Part shown: positions 18,096 through 25,905 of the stretch, in pieces
Layout: each line of letters starts with the position of its first letter
Position numbering within the stretch: the first letter of the stretch is position 1
Source of the DNA: Arcicella gelida
GTDB taxonomy: Bacteria > Bacteroidota > Bacteroidia > Cytophagales > Spirosomataceae
Length of the DNA stretch: 64,000 nucleotides
Reading direction: 5' to 3'
Assembly: GCF_034931025.1 (NCBI RefSeq)
Contig: NZ_JAYGIL010000033.1
Location: 8,807 to 72,806 of the forward strand
The notes under the pieces: generated by a model
The model's input: only the letters and a program-made list of their open reading frames with translations
Database searches by the model: none
Told to the model about the DNA's origin: nothing
Translations under genes and position numbers: made by a program

Positions 18096-18136
18096 TAAAA
18101 AAGGAGTCATTTTTCGGCGAAAAATGACTCCTTTTT
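18096..18136. terminator. Bidirectional intrinsic terminator
   Basis: AAAAAGGAGTCATTTTTCG and its exact complement are separated by one base. With A-runs and T-runs at the ends it can serve both the lipoprotein gene (ending 18059) and the convergent LolA-like gene (ending 18155). Confidence 0.85.
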
Positions 18137-18154
18137 ATTGATATAATGTTTTAA

Positions 18155-18889
18155 TTACTTACTTGCTGGTTTTTTGAAGATTGCCTCATCTACCTTTGGA
18201 TTCAATTTGATTGATTCTGTTTCAATCGTCATACTTCCACCCATTGGACTAGGCGTTTCCATCGTATGTGCAAAGATTAAACCTTCAATTGGTTTAAAGT
18301 TTGAATATGTCACTTCTGCATCTATTTCTTGTCCTTGAACTTTACGTTTTCCACTTGTTTTTAAAGCGTAGTAAGTTGACGTCGATACATAAATGTTTGA
18401 TACGTCTCCGTTTTTCTCTGTTAATTTTAAATGATAAGCATCAGCACCATCTATTTTTTCTGTACCTACTAATTCTACGGTTGAACCACTGTCTTTATAG
18501 CCAATCAATGAACCGCCTAAATTTAATTGTTTACGTGTTTCTCTAACCATTGATAATGGCATATCTTCAGGCGCTCCTGTTCCTTGCATCATTACTGGTC
18601 TCACGGTCCAACCTGTTTCTCCATCAACTACCGTAATGATATCTTGACCCATTACAGATACTTCAGTTCTCAACGATTTTCCTGATACAATAACTGTTTT
18701 ACTTTCAATATCCATTCCTTGCACCGAAAACTTATTCTTCATTTCTAAGCTTTTTAATGCTTTCCATTTTTCTGCACCACCAATTGCCTCAATATGTTTT
18801 GTTACAATTTCGTCGGCTGTTTGTGCAAAAGCACTTGCTGTTGTTATCATAACAACCAAAGCAGCACTTATCATTTTTGAAAATTTCAT
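18155..18889 (-). CDS. LolA-like secreted protein (outer membrane lipoprotein-sorting fold)
   Basis: The product has 244 residues with a signal peptide (MKFSKMISAALVVMITTASAFA, about 22 residues). The mature start (ADEIVTKHIEAIGGAEKW) is common to a Bacteroidota family annotated as outer membrane lipoprotein-sorting or LolA/LolB-fold proteins. DGETGWTVRPV and YYALKTSGKRKVQGQ are typical beta-strand pairs of the half-barrel. It is not the canonical LolA, which is shorter. It is a single gene with its own terminator. It probably binds a hydrophobic ligand in the periplasm; this is inferred from the fold. Confidence 0.72.
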   Translation of the reverse strand: MKFSKMISAALVVMITTASAFAQTADEIVTKHIEAIGGAEKWKALKSLEMKNKFSVQGMDIESKTVIVSGKSLRTEVSVMGQDIITVVDGETGWTVRPVMMQGTGAPEDMPLSMVRETRKQLNLGGSLIGYKDSGSTVELVGTEKIDGADAYHLKLTEKNGDVSNIYVSTSTYYALKTSGKRKVQGQEIDAEVTYSNFKPIEGLIFAHTMETPSPMGGSMTIETESIKLNPKVDEAIFKKPASK

Positions 18890-19173
18890 GTTTATGTTTG
18901 TGTTAAATATGTTTGGATTGATTTTAATCGTTTTGGTTTTCAGTAAATACTTGTGTATTTAATTATGATTGAAATGTAGCAAGGATTATAATCATCACAA
19001 AACACTATCATGATAATCAGTGATTTTGGAGGATGAATGGAGAAGCTTTTTGAGTTGTGAGTGATGAGTTTTGAATTAGTGAATTAAAATGGATTACTTT
19101 TTTCTTGTGATTAACTCCATTCAAATTAAAACAATAGTTAACTTCTTACATACCAATCAAAATTCACAACTCA

Positions 19174-20409
19174 CTAATTCACAATTGCCTCCGCTGTCAA
19201 TTTATTTTTAGGAAACGATTTTAAAGCTATCAACAAAGCAATAATTGTCAAAAAAGCTGCCATCATAAAGGCTGCTCCAGGAAAGAATATTGGCGCATCG
19301 TCTGCTGAAAAGTAAGCGAATAAATTAGATGCCAATAATGGACCAAATATCGTAGTAACACTTTGTAAACTTGTTAAACCTCCTTGTAGTTCACCTTGTT
19401 CATTGGCTGGTACTTGTTTCGAAATAATACTTTGTAAAGCTGGACCAGCAATACCACCCAAACCAAAAGGAATCATAAAGGCATACATCATCCAACCTTT
19501 TGTTGCCAAAGCAAATAAAGCAAAACCTGCGGCATAAAATAGCAATCCTACCAAAACAGAGTTTCTATCTCCTAACTTTGGATTGATAATTCTATTTAAA
19601 CCACCTTGTACAATGGCAACTATTAAACCCACAAAAGAAAGTGAGTATCCGACTTCTGCCAATGTCCAATTAAATTCTTTCATGGTAAAATACGACCATG
19701 TACTCGGATGCGTTTGTCCTGCCAATTGTAAACAGAAAAATGCACCTACTAAACCTAACACAACTGGATAACGACCTAAGTTTTTTAATGAACCAATTGG
19801 ATTTGCTCTTTTCCAATCAAAATCTCTTCTATGATCTTGTGACAAAGATTCTGGTAATACAAAATAACCATAAAGCCAATTAAGAAGTGTTAGTCCTGCC
19901 GCTACAAAAAAAGGTACTCTTGCACCTATATCTCCTAATACTCCACCAATGACTGGTCCAATGATAAACCCAATACCAAAAGCTGCACCAATCATTCCAA
20001 AGTTTTTAGAACGGTTTTCATCATTTGAAATATCAGCAATATATGCCGAAGCCGTTGTAAAGCTTGCTCCCGTAATGCCTGCAATAATTCTTCCTGCAAA
20101 AAGCCATGCAATAGTTGGAGCAAAACCCAAAAGAATATAATCTAAACCAAAACCAAAAAGCGAACCTAGAATAATAGGACGACGACCATACTTATCACTT
20201 AATCCACCTAAAATCGGAGAAAAAATGAATTGCATAACTGCATAAGCCGCCATCATAAAACCAGAATATTGTGAAGCTTCACTAAGTCCTTTACCAGTAA
20301 GTTCTTGTAATAATTTAGGTAAAACAGGAATAATAATTCCGATTCCTAACACATCAATAAGGATAGTAATAAAAATAAATAGAATTGCGGGATTGCGTTT
20401 TGCCGACAT
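19174..20409 (-). CDS. MFS drug-efflux transporter, TetA/TCR-like
   Basis: The product has 411 residues with twelve hydrophobic segments. Near the start, ITILIDVLGIGIIIPVLP is typical of TetA-like proton antiporters. Motif A (GGLSDKYGRRPIILG) sits in the loop between segments 2 and 3. Antiporter motif C is suggested by GIGFIIGPVIGG. No tetR gene is adjacent, so regulation and substrate (tetracycline or another compound) are not evident. Many Bacteroidota carry housekeeping members of this group, so resistance should not be assumed. Confidence 0.88.
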   Translation of the reverse strand: MSAKRNPAILFIFITILIDVLGIGIIIPVLPKLLQELTGKGLSEASQYSGFMMAAYAVMQFIFSPILGGLSDKYGRRPIILGSLFGFGLDYILLGFAPTIAWLFAGRIIAGITGASFTTASAYIADISNDENRSKNFGMIGAAFGIGFIIGPVIGGVLGDIGARVPFFVAAGLTLLNWLYGYFVLPESLSQDHRRDFDWKRANPIGSLKNLGRYPVVLGLVGAFFCLQLAGQTHPSTWSYFTMKEFNWTLAEVGYSLSFVGLIVAIVQGGLNRIINPKLGDRNSVLVGLLFYAAGFALFALATKGWMMYAFMIPFGLGGIAGPALQSIISKQVPANEQGELQGGLTSLQSVTTIFGPLLASNLFAYFSADDAPIFFPGAAFMMAAFLTIIALLIALKSFPKNKLTAEAIVN

Positions 20410-20535
20410 GGGGAGTTTTGAATTCAGGGATAATTGTTTAGCAAGTTAATCATTTTTTTGATTTTGTTGAGTTTGCTATTTTTCGCTTTCGTTGCCATCA
20501 ATAAATAATATTCTTGATAATTTGAGTATTAGCAC

Positions 20536-23500
20536 TCAAGAATAATGCTTAGGGAAAATCAACGTAAATTCTGTTCCTTTTCCAACCTCACTTTTGAAGC
20601 TAATTGTCCCGCCAAGTTTATGCGTAAATTCCTTCGTAATGTTTAATCCTAAGCCTGTGCCGTCGATGTTTAAAACATTATTGGCTCTGAAAAATATCTC
20701 AAACAAGTGTTGTTGATCTTCTAAAGGAATACCAATGCCATAATCTTGAATAATGATTTTGAAATTCTTGTCGTTAATTGCTAGTATTAAACTAGGGTTT
20801 GGTGCATCTTTGGAATATTTAAAAGCATTATCAATCAAATTATTAATAATGTGTTTTAACAAAGAAGCATCAGAATAAATTTCTTTATTTTCGGTAGGCA
20901 AAATCAGTTCTAGTTTTCGATTGTCTTTTCTTTCACTATAATACTGATTATTAAGTTCTTTAATCAAAGAAATAATATCTATATGTTCTAACTGCAAATT
21001 AATTTTATCATTGGCAGATTTCTCCAATAACATCACATCCGAAAGCATTTCAGTTAATCTATTTGCTTGTGAAGTAACTCTATTGAGATGATGTTTTAAT
21101 TTTTCTTTTATTTCAACATCTGATAACATATTGGTATAAATCCCTAAAATATCAATACTTGTAACAATCGTAGCCAGTGGTGTTCTGAACTCATGCGAAG
21201 CAAATGAGATGAATCTCGACTTCAACAAATTAATTTCCTTCTCTTTTTCTAAAGAAAGTTCTAGCTGGCGAAGCTGTTTTTTAGATTCTTCGGCATTTTT
21301 TCTTTCGGTAATATCTATCAGAATCCCATTGAAAATTACTCTGTCTCCCATAATTGTCGGGCTAGACATCCCTTGGAACCATTTAATTTCACCATTATCA
21401 GCTTGGACTCTTCCTTCATAGCTCCAATTATTTTTGCTAATCATAGCAATATAAATAGAGTTTAAAAAAGAAGTTTTATCTTCTGAATAAATATGTTTGG
21501 CTAAATCCTTTTCCTTCTTGTCAAAATCAATTCCGAATATTTCTTGCATTTTAGCACTCAAATACGGAAAGTATGTTGTTCCATCTGGTTCAATACATAA
21601 CTGATATACTACTCCTGGTACACTTTTGGCAAGGTTTTTAAACATTAATTCACTTGCACTGAGTTGCTCTTGCACAAGTTTTTGTTCCGTAATATCAATA
21701 CTAATTCCTATTAATCCATCAACATCTCCTTGTTCATTAACAAGTGGTATTTTAGATAATAAATACCATACACGTTTTTTGGTAGGGTCTTCAATTAAGG
21801 TTTCTTTATTAATAATTGCTTTTCCAGTCTTGAAAACCGTTTGGTCTTCTTCAATAAATATTTTGGCATATTCTGCGGTGAATGTTTCATAATCATTTTT
21901 GCCAAGACCCTCTTTTTCATCTTTGAATCCTAAAAATTCAAGTTCAGCTTTGTTAATTAGAGTCTTTCTTGATGCTAAATCTTTTACATAAACATTTAAA
22001 GGCAAATTATCGATGATTGTCCTCAATAGATATTGTTCACTTTTAAGCAACTGCTCTGCTTTTTTTGTTTTTGTAATATCCATGAAGTTCATGATAATAC
22101 CTTGAATTGCTGGTTCTGCCAACTGATTATTAAAATGGGTTTCAATCCATAACATTTCGCCATTAGGTTTTATATACCTAAAACTTGCAGTTGGGGAATA
22201 ATCAGGTTGTTCATAAACTTGTTGAAAAACTTTACCTAATTCGTTTACATCGTCAGGATGGACTAAGCTTCTGTCGTATTCTTCAACAGTATTTATTCCC
22301 AATATCTTTTTCCCAATGGGACTAATATCAATAATTTTTTTATCAGTATTTACAATAGCAATTCCTTCAATACTTTTTTCAAAAAGTGCTTTGAGTCTAT
22401 TTTCTCGCTGAATAATTTCATTTTCAGCATTTTTCTTTTCTGTAATATCTTGTGAGGTGATTCTTATTTGAATATTTTTCCCGTTTTCGTCTTTATTGAG
22501 CTTGGCATTCATGACCAAGTACTTTATTTGTCCATTAGGCATTTTCAAACGGAAATCAAGATTCAAATACTTGTTTTCTGTCATCATTAATTGATGTTCT
22601 TCAAGTAATTTTTCTCTATCGTCTTCATGCACATAATCTAAAGCTTCGGTTAGATTGAGTGGTGTTTGTGTAAAATCAATTTCAAAAATATGATACATTT
22701 CTTCCGACCAGAAATGATTTTCTCCAACCAAATCAACTTCCCAAAAGCCTAACTTTGCAATATTTTGTGCCGCCAATAATTGTTCATTCGTTTTTTGTAG
22801 AGCAAATTCGTACAATTTTCTTTCGGTTATATCTTTGCCATAGCAAGCCGTTCCAATGATTTTACCGTCAAGTTTGATTGGATAAAATGAAACCTCTCTC
22901 CATAAATCTTTTATGTAAGCAATATTATATTGCGCCGTAAAGGTTTCTCCTGCTAATGCTCTTTTATAGAATGAAGTAAATAAGGCTAAATGAGTTGGAC
23001 TAAAAGCAAGTGTTTCAAGAATATTTTTGCCAGGGTAAATACTTTCTTGAATGTAGTCAAGAATTAACTTTTCATAAGCTGCATTAAAAGAGATTAAACG
23101 AAATGAAGTATCTATGCTCCAAATAATGTCTGAGGTGTTATCAATTAATGATTTCAAGTTTTTGGCATCAAACTCTTTTTGTTTTCTTGTTAAAACTTGC
23201 TCATTAATATCTCTAAAATTCATTAGAACAGTTTTTATAGCTTGGTTTTCAAGTAAGTTATGGATGGTAGTTTCAAGCCATTTTTCGGTGCCGTCGGGCA
23301 TAATAATCCTAAATTCCATCGTTTCGGTTTGAGTCGGATTAGCGATTACGGCTGAGAAAAGATTAGCTAAAGCTGCTCTATCTTCAGGATGGATATTTAA
23401 TTTGTCTTTAATCGTACTCGTGTTTTCATCGTTGTAGAAACCTAATATTTTTTTACCAGATGGACTAATCTCTAAAATTGTACCTTCAATATCTACTAAT

Positions 23501-23937
23501 GAAAAGCCTTCTGTAAAGTTTTCAATAATAGAGCTAAAGCGTTTTTCTATCATTTTAGTACTTTCATCTTTAGCTTTACGCACAGAAATATCTTTGAAAT
23601 AGCCATGCCAAATAATTGAGCCATCAAGATTTACTTCAGGGTTTGCCAATACTTCTATCCAACGAAAATCATGTTCGTTCTGTTTGATTCTGAATTCATA
23701 AAACCAATTAGAATGCTCTTTTTGCGAATTTTCAAGAGTGGTGAAAAAGCTTTGATAATCTTCTTCTAATATAGACGCAAAGTAGATAGAAGGGGTGCTT
23801 TGAAAAGTAACCTTATCTACTTCGAAAAATATATGTTCAATTTCCCTACTAACATAGGGAAATGATATATCTCCATCGACTGATAATGCTAACTGAAACA
23901 TTGCCACAGGTGAATTATCAATATTTTTTTCAAACAT
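20536..23937 (-). CDS. Multi-PAS sensor histidine kinase (seven PAS modules)
   Basis: The ATG at 23937 gives 1133 residues; a TTG nine codons upstream is possible. There are no membrane segments, so this should be a cytosolic sensor. I count about seven PAS/PAC units, each ending in a D-I/F-TE-x-K type sequence (FKDISVRKA, FRDINEQV, GKDITERK, SQDITEKK, FMDITKTK, ISIDITEQK, LIDITERK). A HisKA domain follows with ASHEFRTPLATI (His near residue 915), then a HATPase with NLIDNAFKYS, DYGIGIP and GTGLGLNI. It ends without a receiver and no regulator gene is adjacent. PAS modules may bind flavin, haem or small ligands; which is unknown. Confidence 0.95.
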   Translation of the reverse strand: MFEKNIDNSPVAMFQLALSVDGDISFPYVSREIEHIFFEVDKVTFQSTPSIYFASILEEDYQSFFTTLENSQKEHSNWFYEFRIKQNEHDFRWIEVLANPEVNLDGSIIWHGYFKDISVRKAKDESTKMIEKRFSSIIENFTEGFSLVDIEGTILEISPSGKKILGFYNDENTSTIKDKLNIHPEDRAALANLFSAVIANPTQTETMEFRIIMPDGTEKWLETTIHNLLENQAIKTVLMNFRDINEQVLTRKQKEFDAKNLKSLIDNTSDIIWSIDTSFRLISFNAAYEKLILDYIQESIYPGKNILETLAFSPTHLALFTSFYKRALAGETFTAQYNIAYIKDLWREVSFYPIKLDGKIIGTACYGKDITERKLYEFALQKTNEQLLAAQNIAKLGFWEVDLVGENHFWSEEMYHIFEIDFTQTPLNLTEALDYVHEDDREKLLEEHQLMMTENKYLNLDFRLKMPNGQIKYLVMNAKLNKDENGKNIQIRITSQDITEKKNAENEIIQRENRLKALFEKSIEGIAIVNTDKKIIDISPIGKKILGINTVEEYDRSLVHPDDVNELGKVFQQVYEQPDYSPTASFRYIKPNGEMLWIETHFNNQLAEPAIQGIIMNFMDITKTKKAEQLLKSEQYLLRTIIDNLPLNVYVKDLASRKTLINKAELEFLGFKDEKEGLGKNDYETFTAEYAKIFIEEDQTVFKTGKAIINKETLIEDPTKKRVWYLLSKIPLVNEQGDVDGLIGISIDITEQKLVQEQLSASELMFKNLAKSVPGVVYQLCIEPDGTTYFPYLSAKMQEIFGIDFDKKEKDLAKHIYSEDKTSFLNSIYIAMISKNNWSYEGRVQADNGEIKWFQGMSSPTIMGDRVIFNGILIDITERKNAEESKKQLRQLELSLEKEKEINLLKSRFISFASHEFRTPLATIVTSIDILGIYTNMLSDVEIKEKLKHHLNRVTSQANRLTEMLSDVMLLEKSANDKINLQLEHIDIISLIKELNNQYYSERKDNRKLELILPTENKEIYSDASLLKHIINNLIDNAFKYSKDAPNPSLILAINDKNFKIIIQDYGIGIPLEDQQHLFEIFFRANNVLNIDGTGLGLNITKEFTHKLGGTISFKSEVGKGTEFTLIFPKHYS

Positions 23938-24472
23938 TTGATTTTTATTTGATGTGTTCTCCAATTTATTCAGGATGTTTTAAATTTTTATTTAATAATA
24001 AAGAGTCGTAACTGAAATTATTATGATAGAGGAATAGCCTATTTTAACATCTATTAAATCAATAAAATAAAACTTAAAGATAATAGATTAAAGAAAGTGT
24101 GATTGATATTACAACTTACATAAAAGTTTGCTAACAACTAGATTAAAAGTGAAAAATTCGGCAATATTTTACTGTAATTTTGATGGAAGCCTAAAAGTGA
24201 ATGTAAGAGAGCGTAATATTTTTTTTGAATTAAAGCTTAGGGTTTTTGGGAGATTAAAGGAAGAGTCACACCGAGTGCTTGCAGTTAATTAAATATAAAG
24301 TAATGAGAGAAGTTTATTGAGGTATAAATAGAGTGGTGTAGAACTATTTACTCATCTAATTTATTATGTCGAAAGCAAACGACAATTCATTTTTTAGTTT
24401 ACGGTCATTAATATTGAATAAGTTTTAATTTGGATTGGAATAGTTCAATTTTTTATTTTTGCCAAATAAAAA
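23938..24472. other. AT-rich intergenic region, nothing recognised
   Basis: About 535 bp upstream of the multi-PAS kinase gene. No gene, tRNA or clear promoter box was recognised on either strand. Confidence 0.4.
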
Positions 24473-24515
24473 AACCTCCTTATGATTGTCTGTTGAAAAC
24501 GTTCATAAGGAGGTT
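24473..24515 (-). terminator. Intrinsic terminator of the small secreted protein gene
   Basis: AACCTCCTTATGA and its exact complement form a 13-bp stem with a 17-nt loop. On the minus strand the stem is followed by a T-run (the A-run at 24466-24474 on the plus strand). It lies 20 bp after the stop codon of the gene at 24536-24901. Confidence 0.85.
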
Positions 24516-24535
24516 GCTTGATAAGTCCTCAAAAA

Positions 24536-24901
24536 TTAGTCGATAGTTGTATCGTTCTTTCTAATTGTATCGTTCGCCAGCTCAGTGTCTTTTACTGCTT
24601 TTTTGGTAAAAGGCATTTTTGGGTTTTGCCAAGTTAAATACTCTTCTTTTGGCTGATTCCTAATAATACTCAAGCCTTTTTCAGTATTTTGCGTACCTAC
24701 TTGTTTGTAGTTCCTATTAATTGCTACATTCTCGCTGATAGGAAATCCTTTTCTACTATTTTTTTTAGCTGCCGCAGCTGCTTTATTAGGATGTTTGTAA
24801 TTACTTGTGCTATACCCAGGGTCACCTGATGGAACCTCCTGAGCGAACGAACCATAACTTGCTACCAGTAACAAGCCCGCCCAAAAAACTTTAGATTTCA
24901 T
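24536..24901 (-). CDS. Small secreted protein, unknown
   Basis: The open frame runs to 25114, but the ATG at 24901 begins a clear signal peptide (MKSKVFWAGLLLVASYGSFA), giving 121 residues. The mature protein is hydrophilic and rich in Lys and Asn (NKAAAAAKKNSRKGFPI), with no cysteines and no known domain. The upstream extension has a composition typical of non-coding DNA and would bury the signal peptide. A strong terminator follows. It is a single-gene unit. Confidence 0.7.
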   Translation of the reverse strand: MKSKVFWAGLLLVASYGSFAQEVPSGDPGYSTSNYKHPNKAAAAAKKNSRKGFPISENVAINRNYKQVGTQNTEKGLSIIRNQPKEEYLTWQNPKMPFTKKAVKDTELANDTIRKNDTTID

Positions 24902-25440
24902 GACAATGTAATGTTTAAGTTTTGTATGTTTTGTTTCAGAATTTACTTTTTCAGAAAGTCTCAGTATTGAAAATAAATTTAACTGAGCCTTGTAATAAGC
25001 GTGAGTAAAAACACTTATTATATTTAGATAACGAAAGTTGCAACCAAAAATTTTGATTGCCAAATGATGGATTTGAAGGATGAAAGCTGAAGTTTTTAAC
25101 TGATTTTTAGCCATTTACAGTTTTTTCTATAAAATTATGATAGAAAATATAGGCTATTTTGCAGAATTTTCTTTTAGATAGTAAGAAGTGTGGTTAATTA
25201 CTACTTGAAATAGTAAGATTTGGATAATTGAAAAAACAAAAAATATTTTTGGAAGGTCATGATATGTTTAGCTGTAAAAATGCCCTTGAAAAGACAAAAA
25301 CAATGTTTTTATACAAAAAAAGCATTTGATTTTTAAGATATAAATAATAAAAAACAGCCTTTTTTAAGCTTATGAATATATTTTTAGTCCTAAAAATTAA
25401 AAACAAAATAAGTATAAATACTTAAAATAAATTTCAAAAA
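24902..25440. other. AT-rich intergenic region, nothing recognised
   Basis: About 540 bp, with long A and T runs around 25300-25440. It contains the promoter region of the small secreted protein gene, but no clear box was found. Confidence 0.4.
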
Positions 25441-25483
25441 AAATGGAATTAACAAAAGATTAAACTTTCATTAATTCCATTTT
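25441..25483 (-). terminator. Intrinsic terminator of the PAS/receiver operon
   Basis: ATGGAATTAA and TTAATTCCAT pair around an 18-nt loop. On the minus strand a run of eight T follows (A-run just left of 25443 on the plus strand). It lies just after the stop of the receiver gene at 25504. Confidence 0.8.
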
Positions 25484-25503
25484 GTGATTGGAAAGTCTTG
25501 TTT

Positions 25504-25905
25504 TTAATGTTCAAAAAAACGTTTTACTTGTTGTTGGGTTTTTAATCCTTCCAGAATATCTTTCGTTAAAGGTTTTGAAACATAAGAAATTACTTGTTCG
25601 TAAGTACTTGCTTTGTCGAGGTCGTGCTGGTCAATTGAAGAACTTACCATTACCACAAAAATTTGATTTTTCAGGGCTTGTTTTTGCAAGGCTTCTAACA
25701 ATTCCCAACCATTCATTACAGGCATATTGATGTCGAGCAATATCAAATAGGCATCATCTCCATTGTTTTGAATAATAAAGTCAAATGCTTGTTTACCATC
25801 GGCAAAATTTATCGGAGAATCTGTAAGCCCACTTTTTTTTGCTATAATTGAGTGCAATGTTTGCACCATTTTGTCGTCATCTACTATTAATAAATTGAGT
25901 TTCAT
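25504..25905 (-). CDS. Single-domain response regulator (receiver only)
   Basis: The product has 133 residues and is a complete receiver: acidic pair in LLIVDDDKM, phospho-acceptor in LILLDINMPV (Asp58), VMVSSS as the switch Ser/Thr region and the conserved Lys in YVSKPLTKD. There is no output domain. Its ATG overlaps the stop of the PAS protein gene by four bases (ATGA), so the two are translationally coupled. It may take phosphate from another kinase, since its coupled partner has no ATPase domain, or act by protein-protein contact. Confidence 0.93.
   Translation of the reverse strand: MKLNLLIVDDDKMVQTLHSIIAKKSGLTDSPINFADGKQAFDFIIQNNGDDAYLILLDINMPVMNGWELLEALQKQALKNQIFVVMVSSSIDQHDLDKASTYEQVISYVSKPLTKDILEGLKTQQQVKRFFEH

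Noticed and set aside
19174..20409. Tetracycline resistance gene
   Set aside because: The protein is TetA-like in fold, but there is no tetR neighbour and many chromosomal MFS pumps of Bacteroidota look alike; resistance is not supported.
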